DNA of 14,369 nt, taken from NCBI GenBank assembly GCA_002779065.1, contig PEXL01000050.1, forward strand, positions 1 to 14,369, given 5' to 3'. Origin of the DNA: Candidatus Diapherotrites archaeon CG08_land_8_20_14_0_20_34_12. GTDB taxonomy: Archaea > Iainarchaeota > Iainarchaeia > Iainarchaeales > 0-14-0-20-34-12. The notes beneath the pieces were generated by a model that did no database searches, was not told the DNA's origin, and saw only the letters and a program-made list of their open reading frames with translations. Both the position numbers and the translations under genes were made by a program. This document shows positions 1 through 5,221 of this stretch, one piece after another. How positions within the stretch are numbered: position 1 is the first letter of the stretch; each line of letters opens with the position of its first letter.

Positions 1-34
1 TTTTCAAAAGAAATAGGTTTCTGTGGGCTCTCAT

Positions 35-54
35 CTACATCTTAAAAGATGTAG
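35..54. repeat. Perfect stem-loop near window start, possible insertion-element end
   Basis: A 9-bp perfect inverted repeat (CTACATCTT / AAGATGTAG) with a 2-nt loop. It is followed by TTTCCCGCTCACA, and the preceding bases 1-45 are open in frame 1 until a TAA at 43-45. A subterminal hairpin close to a boundary just after a short reading-frame end is how IS200/IS605 (TnpB-carrying) right ends look. No transposase sequence is inside the window, so this is a suggestion, not an identification. Confidence 0.35.
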
Positions 55-81
55 GTTTCCCGCTCACACGGCTAAAAAAAA

Positions 82-183
82 GCATACTCAGACTATGGAA
101 CAAAATTAGATATTACTGATAATATACTAACAATGACTATCCCAAACAAGAAATTGCCAATTTCAATCACAGTTGGTAAGTAA
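82..183 (+). pseudogene. C-terminal remnant of an exported/S-layer-like protein
   Basis: Thirty-three codons end at TAA 181-183, and an in-frame TAA at 73-75 closes the frame just upstream, so no start or upstream part remains. The peptide contains DYGTKLDITDNILTMTIP and ends ISITVGK, an alternating beta-type pattern resembling the extreme C-terminus of archaeal S-layer-type proteins. A strong intrinsic terminator follows 11 bp later, as expected behind a real gene. The simplest reading is a gene whose upstream part was separated by an insertion ending around position 70. The family assignment is tentative; a chance open stretch cannot be excluded. Confidence 0.38.
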
Positions 184-194
184 TATTAAGTTAA

Positions 195-229
195 AAATGA
201 GGAATTTACTTCCTCATTTCTTTTTTTAT
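195..229 (+). terminator. Intrinsic terminator behind the remnant gene
   Basis: A perfect 10-bp stem (AAATGAGGAA / TTCCTCATTT, 195-204 and 210-219) has a 5-nt loop and is followed by a T-rich run at 221-227 and beyond. It terminates the plus strand after the remnant at 82-183. The minus-strand reading of the same hairpin holds the last codons of a possible small ORF. Confidence 0.75.
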
Positions 230-301
230 TTTTGCAATAGCCATTTCCAGACTGGCTTTATGGATATTTTTTTGCCAATCAGCACTTGTTTTGTACCTCA
301 A
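206..301 (-). CDS. Possible 31-aa protein, TTG start, function unknown
   Basis: On the minus strand an ORF runs from TTG at 301-299 to TAA at 208-206. The peptide begins RYKTSADWQKN and ends AIAKIKKEMRK, a sensible Lys/Ala-rich amphipathic helix with codon use like the neighbours. A GAAGGG stretch sits just upstream of the TTG and a TTTAAATA-type TATA box (about 319-326) lies a further 17-25 nt away. It may be a genuine micro-ORF or the tail of a decayed gene; the in-frame TAA a few codons upstream limits the longest version. No family is recognised. Confidence 0.3.
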   Translation of the reverse strand: MRYKTSADWQKNIHKASLEMAIAKIKKEMRK

Positions 302-317
302 TAACCCTTCATTACCT

Positions 318-357
318 TATTTAAATGTTTTGCCTTATTCTACTTATATAAGGTGAT
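318..357 (+). promoter_or_regulatory. Promoter, palindrome and SD of the first toxin-antitoxin pair
   Basis: TTATTTAAATG at 318-328 fits an archaeal TATA box about 25 nt before a start site near 350. A perfect 10-bp palindrome CTTATATAAG (343-352) abuts the Shine-Dalgarno AGGTGAT (351-357), 3-4 nt before the antitoxin ATG. A palindrome here would suit autorepression by a dimeric antitoxin, which is inference. Confidence 0.5.
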
Positions 358-360
358 AAT

Positions 361-564
361 ATGGTAAATGTCACATTAGCAGTACCTGAGCAAATACACA
401 AGTTTATGAAACAGCACAACGAGATAAAATGGACCGAGGTTGCAAGGCAGGCAATAATTAAAAAGATAACAGAGATTGAGATAAACAAAGATCCATTGAG
501 GTATTATGCCCTAAAAAGGCTAGCTGAAGAGGGGGACAATGCAGAAGACTTATTTGAATTTTGA
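361..564 (+). CDS. Ribbon-helix-helix-like antitoxin of a type II toxin-antitoxin pair
   Basis: A 67-aa protein. The N-terminal half (VNVTLAVPEQIHKFMKQHN, then EIKWTEVARQAIIKKI) is the archaeal short antitoxin pattern: a beta strand for DNA contact followed by two helices, often annotated VapB-like. The C-terminal half is charged and acidic at the end (EEGDNAEDLFEF), typical of the flexible toxin-binding tail. It has a good SD (AGGTGAT) and an ATG start. The gene overlaps the next one by 26 bp in another frame, so the two are co-translated. It would neutralise the downstream MazF-like toxin and repress its own promoter. The RHH fold is inferred from pattern, and the antitoxin role from the partner. 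Confidence 0.72.
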   Translation: MVNVTLAVPEQIHKFMKQHNEIKWTEVARQAIIKKITEIEINKDPLRYYALKRLAEEGDNAEDLFEF

Positions 565-895
565 ACAAGGAACTATTGTTATTGCAGACATTCTTTTCTC
601 TGAGCAAATTGGCGTTAAAAGAAGGCCTGTTCTTGTTATAAGCAATACTGCATTCAACCAGTTGTCTGACGATATGCTTGTTTTGAAAATAACCTCAGCA
701 GATAAAAAAACTGAATACGATGTTAACTTAAAAAATGAGGACCTTGAGGAAGGGAAACTAAAAACCAACAGTTTTATAATGACAGATTTTATTGCAACAA
801 TTCAGAAAAATTTAGTTACAGAGGGCATAGGCAAAATTTCTGACAAAAAGCTTTATGAAGTAAAACAAAAAATCAAAGAACTTTTTGATTTATGA
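539..895 (+). CDS. MazF/PemK-like endoribonuclease toxin
   Basis: A 118-aa protein of normal MazF-family length. The SH3-like barrel signature is visible: GTIVIADILF (11-20), then KRRPVLVIS (27-35) with the conserved Arg-Arg-Pro, then VLKITS (48-53), which carries the usual Thr/Ser after the central strand, and a Leu-rich C-terminal helix (KLYEVKQKIKELFDL). MazF proteins cleave mRNA at short sequence motifs and arrest growth. The ATG lies inside the antitoxin gene behind GAGGGGG (529-535), giving tight coupling. Pairing of an RHH-type antitoxin with a MazF-type toxin is known in bacteria. No truncation is seen and the active-site Arg and Ser/Thr are present, so it should be functional. Confidence 0.78.
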   Translation: MQKTYLNFEQGTIVIADILFSEQIGVKRRPVLVISNTAFNQLSDDMLVLKITSADKKTEYDVNLKNEDLEEGKLKTNSFIMTDFIATIQKNLVTEGIGKISDKKLYEVKQKIKELFDL

Positions 896-936
896 GCGCA
901 ATTTATTTTGCCAGTTTTATTTATTAATGTTATTCC

Positions 937-983
937 TTTATATTTAGTATAACTAATATTTTTGTAGGAAAATTTTGGTGTGA
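937..983 (+). promoter_or_regulatory. TATA box and SD of the methylthioadenosine phosphorylase gene
   Basis: A TTTATATTTA box near 937-946 implies a start site around 965-972. GGTGTGA (977-983) is the likely Shine-Dalgarno for ATG 989. The GTG at 980-982 lies inside this SD, so it is unlikely to be the start. Confidence 0.45.
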
Positions 984-988
984 TTATT

Positions 989-1780
989 ATGATTGGAATT
1001 ATCGCAGGTTCAGGTGTTTATGACCCAACATTATTGATGGAAGTCAAAAAAGAGAAAGTGCAAACAGAATTTGGTTTGCCATCTGATGAAATAATAATTG
1101 CTGATTTTGAGGGCATAAAAGTTGCATTCCTGCCAAGGCACGGGTATAGGCACACTATAAACCCAAGCAATGTGAATTACAGAGCAAATATAAGGGCGTT
1201 GAAGAAATTAGGAGTTGATCGCATTTTATCTGTAAGCGCTGTTGGTTCTCTTCAGAAAGAAATTAAGCCAGAAAGTTTTGTATTTTTGAATCAGTTTATT
1301 GATAGAACATACCTGAGAAAGAATAGCTTTTATGATGGCATAACAAAAGGCTTTGAAAGGGTGTGCCATATAAATGTTTCAGATGCATTTTGCGAGGAAT
1401 TGAGAAAACCTTTGGTTGAAGAAGCAAAAAAGCTGAGGATTGATTTTTTTGAAAAAGGAACTTATGTGTGCATTGAAGGCCCTCGTTTCAGTTCTAGGGC
1501 AGAATCCGCTTTGTATAGAAGCTGGAATGCCCAGGTTATTGGAATGACATTATGCCCAGAAGTTTCTTTAGCAAGGGAGGCAGAAATTTGCTATGCTAAT
1601 ATTTCCATGGTTACAGATTATGATAATTTATCTGAAAAGGGGGCAAATGTTGAGGAAATAATAAAAACAATGAAAAGCAATACTGAAAATGTAAGAAAAT
1701 TATTATATGCAACAATCCCGAAAATACAAAACGAAAGAAAATGCGCTTGTAGAAATGCTTTAAATAGCGCATTTTTATAA
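989..1780 (+). CDS. mtnP: 5'-methylthioadenosine phosphorylase (MTAP/PNP family)
   Basis: 263 aa from ATG 989 (266 aa if the GTG at 980 is used). It cleaves 5'-methylthioadenosine with phosphate to adenine and 5-methylthioribose-1-phosphate, serving purine and methionine salvage. Family marks, numbered from GTG 980: GIIAGSGVYD (6-15, phosphate-binding Ser11), LPRHGYRHTINPSNVNYRAN (51-70), SAVGSLQKEI (86-95), the SFYDG loop (116-120), IEGPRFSSRAES (165-176) and IGMT.CPEVSLAREAEICYA (187-206). TDYD (212-215) carries Asp residues that recognise the 6-amino group, marking MTAP rather than guanosine/inosine-type PNP, which has Asn there. The C-terminus ends with the Cys-x-Cys-x-Asn-Ala-Leu tail common in prokaryotic members. 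It stands alone with its own promoter. Confidence in family is high; strict substrate choice is inferred. Confidence 0.92.
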   Translation: MIGIIAGSGVYDPTLLMEVKKEKVQTEFGLPSDEIIIADFEGIKVAFLPRHGYRHTINPSNVNYRANIRALKKLGVDRILSVSAVGSLQKEIKPESFVFLNQFIDRTYLRKNSFYDGITKGFERVCHINVSDAFCEELRKPLVEEAKKLRIDFFEKGTYVCIEGPRFSSRAESALYRSWNAQVIGMTLCPEVSLAREAEICYANISMVTDYDNLSEKGANVEEIIKTMKSNTENVRKLLYATIPKIQNERKCACRNALNSAFL

Positions 1781-1789
1781 TTTTTGAAA

Positions 1790-1824
1790 TTACTAATATA
1801 ACAATTAATAATAAGAATCTATCA
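1790..1824 (+). promoter_or_regulatory. Likely leaderless promoter of the GGDEF gene
   Basis: An AT box (TTACTAATATAA, about 1790-1801) lies roughly 25-30 nt before ATG 1825, and there is no Shine-Dalgarno motif before either candidate ATG (1825 or 1843). This suits a leaderless transcript beginning at or near the start codon. Confidence 0.4.
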
Positions 1825-2694
1825 ATGATTAATGGTACAAATATGCCAAGAACAAGCGTAACAAGACGTTTTGGAAGAAGAAAACCTATAATGACCCCTA
1901 TTGAACATGCAAGAACTGCTGAAAGAATGAGCAGAAAAGCACCTATATGGTATGCAAAAAAACAAAGAAGATTGGATGAATATTATAAAAAACTGATTGA
2001 AAAAACCCCGAAAAATAGAAGATGGTACCTTAAGCAAAAGGCAGAAATCCTAAGAGGGGCTACAAAAGCAGTAGAACAAGCAGTAAGACATCATACTAGA
2101 CCGTTGGCAGCACTTGCTGCAAGGGATGATTTAACTGGATTATGCACAACTAAAGAATTTGAAAGACATTTAACTGCTTTTGTTTCGCATAAAGGAAAAC
2201 ATTACGCGGTCGTATACCTTGATATAAACAATCTCAAGGATGTTAATGATAGACATGGCCATGCTGAGGGCGACAAACTAATACTTTCAATGTCAAGAGC
2301 TCTAAGAAGTTTGAAGCATAAAAGACTAAGCAAGGCTGTAGGCAGGATGGGTGGCGATGAATTTGCAGTAGTTATTCCAATAGAAAGTAGGCAAAAATTA
2401 GAAACAGCAATATCTGATTATGTAGGGAAAGTAAGCGAATTATTTGTGAGAAATTGGAATGAAATAAGAAGATGTGATTTTCAAGCATCATTTGCTGCAG
2501 GATCTGCAAGCACTTTTGAACAATTATTGGTTGCACCTTCAGTTTTTAGAAAAACAAAGGATGGAGACTTTGTAACTGAACGTGTTGCAAGAAACACAGC
2601 AAGAAACATGGTAAAAATTGCTGACCAACGGATGCTTACTGAAAAACAAAGGATGGAACTAGAAGGATTAAGGCACGAAAGACGCAGAGAATAG
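1825..2694 (+). CDS. GGDEF-domain protein, predicted diguanylate cyclase
   Basis: 289 aa (283 if ATG 1843 is used). Residues 1-95 are very basic and helical, with no membrane segment and no recognisable sensor domain. A complete GGDEF domain follows: DDLTGL (101-106), YLDINNLKDVND (131-142) with the metal-ligand Asp133, GHAEGD (145-150), the intact signature GGDEF (176-180), and the C-terminal AD.RML.EKQR segment (267-276). GGDEF enzymes condense two GTP into cyclic di-GMP. The allosteric inhibition site RxxD expected before the signature reads RLSK (167-170), so product inhibition through that site is probably lost. It converges with the next gene 5 bp away. Such proteins are rare in Archaea, and no c-di-GMP phosphodiesterase or PilZ receptor is in the window. 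Domain call is strong; activity is inferred. Confidence 0.88.
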   Translation: MINGTNMPRTSVTRRFGRRKPIMTPIEHARTAERMSRKAPIWYAKKQRRLDEYYKKLIEKTPKNRRWYLKQKAEILRGATKAVEQAVRHHTRPLAALAARDDLTGLCTTKEFERHLTAFVSHKGKHYAVVYLDINNLKDVNDRHGHAEGDKLILSMSRALRSLKHKRLSKAVGRMGGDEFAVVIPIESRQKLETAISDYVGKVSELFVRNWNEIRRCDFQASFAAGSASTFEQLLVAPSVFRKTKDGDFVTERVARNTARNMVKIADQRMLTEKQRMELEGLRHERRRE

Positions 2695-2699
2695 ACTAA

Positions 2700-3650
2700 T
2701 TATTGTTTATTGACAACATTCATCGGATTTTTTTCAGCAAATGCTTCAACATTTCTAACTGCAATTTCTGTCAATCTTGAAACAGCTTCATTAGTATACC
2801 ATGCAATATGCGGAGTAAATACGACATTATGCAACTGCAGTAAAGGATCTTTTGCATTAAATGGTTCAATTACCAAGTCACCGGCATATCCTCCAATAAT
2901 TCCTTCCTTCAGTGCTTTATATAAATCATCCTGGTTTACAATTGGAGCTCTTGCGGTATTAATTATTATTGCATTTTTTTTCATTTTATTGAATTCCTTC
3001 ATTGAAAACATATTGCGAGTTTCATCAGTCAGAGGAACATGCAGGGAAATAACATCACACTGCTTTAAAACTGTCTCAAAATCAGCATATTCAACTTCAG
3101 ATGTAATCCTTTTATCATAAGCCATAACACGCATACCCAATCCTTTTGCTATTACACCTAATGCCCTACCAGTATGGCCATATCCAACTAACCCTAATGT
3201 TTTGCCATTCAATTCAAAACCTTTATTTTCTCTGAAGTCATATTTCCCTTGAATTCTCATCTGGCACATTCCATTCATTATTTTTTTGCTTAATGCTAAC
3301 ATTAATCCCAAAGCATGCTCAGCAACACTTGAATCACCATAACCTGGGACATTGCTCACAATAATACCTTTAGCAGTAGCTGCTTTCAAATCTAGATAAT
3401 CATAACCAGTAGCCAATTGGGCGATCATCTTTAATTTTGGCATTTTATCAAGCATTTCTCTCGTAATTTTTGAGACAGCATAATGTGAGGTCATTAAAAT
3501 GCCTGCATCCTTTGCCAATTCTAAAAATTTTTCTTGCGGCAACATTTGCACTTTATTCCAAGTAACCTTTCCCAATTTTTTCAATCTTGACAATCTTTCA
3601 GCAGTAAAATCGGGCCAATTATCAATAATTACTATATTCAGAAGGATCAC
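2700..3650 (-). CDS. D-isomer-specific 2-hydroxyacid dehydrogenase, NAD-dependent
   Basis: 316 aa from GTG 3650, or 313 aa from the better-placed CTG at 3641. It has the two-domain family layout: SVAEHALGLMLAL (108-120), the Rossmann turn GYGHTG (156-161), an Asp at 179 after the second strand that favours NAD over NADP, and the catalytic triad Arg234 (NTARAPIV), Glu262 (IEPF) and His281 (TPHIAWYT). Members interconvert 2-oxoacids and D-2-hydroxyacids (glycerate, D-lactate, phosphoglycerate and others); the substrate cannot be fixed, and the absence of a C-terminal ACT domain argues against a regulated SerA. It lies 72 bp downstream of the tryptophanase gene on the same strand, so reduction of pyruvate or another 2-oxoacid is a reasonable idea. 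Its segment before Glu is one residue shorter than usual. Confidence 0.88.
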   Translation of the reverse strand: MILLNIVIIDNWPDFTAERLSRLKKLGKVTWNKVQMLPQEKFLELAKDAGILMTSHYAVSKITREMLDKMPKLKMIAQLATGYDYLDLKAATAKGIIVSNVPGYGDSSVAEHALGLMLALSKKIMNGMCQMRIQGKYDFRENKGFELNGKTLGLVGYGHTGRALGVIAKGLGMRVMAYDKRITSEVEYADFETVLKQCDVISLHVPLTDETRNMFSMKEFNKMKKNAIIINTARAPIVNQDDLYKALKEGIIGGYAGDLVIEPFNAKDPLLQLHNVVFTPHIAWYTNEAVSRLTEIAVRNVEAFAEKNPMNVVNKQ

Positions 3651-3652
3651 CT
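3644..3652 (-). promoter_or_regulatory. Strong Shine-Dalgarno that decides the dehydrogenase start
   Basis: The minus-strand sequence AGGTGATCC (3652-3644) matches the canonical anti-SD complement over nine bases. The only nearby GTG (3650-3648) lies inside it. Five nt after GGTGA comes CTG (3641-3639), in frame and directly before the conserved N-terminal strand NIVIID. Other genes here place their start 4-6 nt after the same SD core, so the real start is probably this CTG. Confidence 0.55.
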
Positions 3653-3722
3653 TTGATGAAATAAAAAACTATTAATAAAATAAAGAAGAATTTAATATAT
3701 TAAAAACTTATTGGTTCTTTTT

Positions 3723-5102
3723 TTAATTGCCAGCAGGGGCCAATTTTATGGTAAAATGCCTAAGCGATGGCGCCTGATACACAATTTTATAACCTTTAAT
3801 CTTGTTTTTATTTTTAGCAATTCTTTCAAATACATCAGCAACATAATCTAAATGAGATTGGGTATATACCCTTCTTGGGAATGCTAACCTTACTAAATCA
3901 AGCTTAGGCCAAATATCCTTTCCCTGTTTGTCTTTCTTGCCAAACATTATATTGCCTATTTCCACTCCCCTTATCCCGCCTTCAAGATATAATTCATTTA
4001 CTAAGGATTGCGCAGGGAATTTTTCATTAGGAATATGATCTAAGAAATGCTTAGCATTAATATACACAGCATGCCCTCCAAAAGGCAGGATTGTTTGTAT
4101 GCCTAAATCATTTAATTTCTCGCCCAAATATTTTATCTGACCGGTTCGGTATGCTAAATAGGATTCATCTAAAACTTCTTTGAAACCTTGGGCTATTGCA
4201 ACTAAATCTCGGCCAGCTAATCCGCCATAAGTAGGAAAACCTTCGATAATAATACTTAAATTCTTTATTTCAGTAAATAATTTTGCATCTCGGACAGCAA
4301 GCATTCCACCGATATTTACCAAACCATCTTTCTTGGCACTCATTGTGAAGCCGTCAACATAAGAGAACATTTCCTGCACAACTTCCTTTACTGTTTTACC
4401 TGAATAACCTTTTTCTCTTTGCTTTATAAAATAGGCATTTTCTGCAAATCTGCAGGCATCAAAGAAGAATGGGATTTTTGCAGCATGCGCTACTTTACTC
4501 ACTTCTTTAATATTTTCCATTGAAACTGGCTGCCCTCCGCCAGAATTATTTGTAATTGTGAGCATTATTACTGGAATTCTTTCCTTCCCATACTCCTCAA
4601 TTGCTTTTTTCAGTTTTTTAATATCCATATCCCCTTTAAATGAATCTTTACAGTTAAAATCAAATGCTTTATCTGCCACCAAATTTAAAGGCTCACCTTT
4701 ATTTCTCAAAATATTTGCTTCTGTTGTATCAAAATGCATATTGCTTGGAACTGCACAACCTTCCTTAACAATTGTTGAGAATAAAATATTTTCAGCCGCT
4801 CTTCCCTGATGCGTCGGGATGAAATTTTCAAATCCAAACAGCTCTTTAACCACTTTTTTCAATTCATAAAAACTGCGGCAGCCGGCATATGCTTCGTCTC
4901 CTGTCTGTAAAGCAGCCCATTGTTCCTGTGACATTGCAGCAGTGCCAGAATCAGACAAAAAATCAACAAAAATATCTTCAGATTTTACCAGAAAGGGGTT
5001 ATAATGTGCATCCTTTAAAATAGCTTCCCTGTGTTTCCTTGTAGTTATCTTTATTGGTTCAACTGATTTAATTCGAAATGGTTCAACAATATATTTTGGC
5101 AT
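3723..5102 (-). CDS. tnaA: Tryptophanase (tryptophan indole-lyase), PLP-dependent
   Basis: 459 aa, close to the roughly 470 aa of bacterial tryptophanases. The enzyme splits L-tryptophan to indole, pyruvate and ammonia. Motifs: EPFRIKSVEPIK (7-18), DSGTAAMS (51-58), GDEAYAG (68-74, catalytic Tyr72), PTHQGRAAE (96-104), FFDACRFAENAYFIKQRE (213-230, cofactor-ring Asp215 and Arg218), SAKKD (255-259, Schiff-base Lys258) and EGFPTYGGLAGRD (287-299). Three positions separate it from tyrosine phenol-lyase: HFDTT (123-127) where the phenol-lyase has FTTT, VEIG (380-383) with Ile where the phenol-lyase has its substrate-binding Arg, and LRHF (447-450) with the His that replaces Phe. The ATG has no clear SD; a TTTTAATTA box about 28-36 nt upstream suits a short leader. 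Family very sure; substrate likely. Confidence 0.9.
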   Translation of the reverse strand: MPKYIVEPFRIKSVEPIKITTRKHREAILKDAHYNPFLVKSEDIFVDFLSDSGTAAMSQEQWAALQTGDEAYAGCRSFYELKKVVKELFGFENFIPTHQGRAAENILFSTIVKEGCAVPSNMHFDTTEANILRNKGEPLNLVADKAFDFNCKDSFKGDMDIKKLKKAIEEYGKERIPVIMLTITNNSGGGQPVSMENIKEVSKVAHAAKIPFFFDACRFAENAYFIKQREKGYSGKTVKEVVQEMFSYVDGFTMSAKKDGLVNIGGMLAVRDAKLFTEIKNLSIIIEGFPTYGGLAGRDLVAIAQGFKEVLDESYLAYRTGQIKYLGEKLNDLGIQTILPFGGHAVYINAKHFLDHIPNEKFPAQSLVNELYLEGGIRGVEIGNIMFGKKDKQGKDIWPKLDLVRLAFPRRVYTQSHLDYVADVFERIAKNKNKIKGYKIVYQAPSLRHFTIKLAPAGN

Positions 5103-5168
5103 TAAATCATCTAATTTAGGGAAGAATAGTAATTAAAAGCTATCGGCAAGGCAAAAAAATGAACTAAT

Positions 5169-5202
5169 AAAAAGGGAGATGGCAACGAAAAAATCGTTGC
5201 CA
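5169..5202 (-). terminator. Hairpin terminator behind cdc48
   Basis: A perfect stem (GGCAACGA / TCGTTGCC, 5181-5201, plus one outer A-T pair) with a 5-nt loop lies about 20 bp after the cdc48 stop on the minus strand. Six nt later comes a short T tract (complement of 5169-5173). It separates the hsp20-cdc48 unit from the tryptophanase promoter. Confidence 0.6.
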
Positions 5203-5221
5203 AGAGGGTTTTGTTAAAGAA

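Noticed and set aside
980..988. GTG 980 as the start of the methylthioadenosine phosphorylase.
   Set aside because: It falls inside the GGTGTGA Shine-Dalgarno; ATG 989 is correctly spaced and begins at the conserved IGIIAGSG.
2710..3120. Long plus-strand open frame inside the dehydrogenase gene, and similar antisense frames over cdc48, purM, tnaA and the Yip1-like gene.
   Set aside because: They lie wholly opposite clear family members, lack SD sites and have Ser/Phe-rich composition typical of antisense reading.
3723..5102. Tyrosine phenol-lyase as the identity of the beta-eliminating lyase.
   Set aside because: The Asp in HFDTT, the Ile in VEIG replacing the phenol-lyase Arg, and the His in LRHF all match tryptophanase.
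5181..5201. Stable hairpin as a small RNA or riboswitch before tnaA.
   Set aside because: It lies just behind the cdc48 stop with a T tract on the same strand and upstream of the tnaA promoter, so a terminator explains it.
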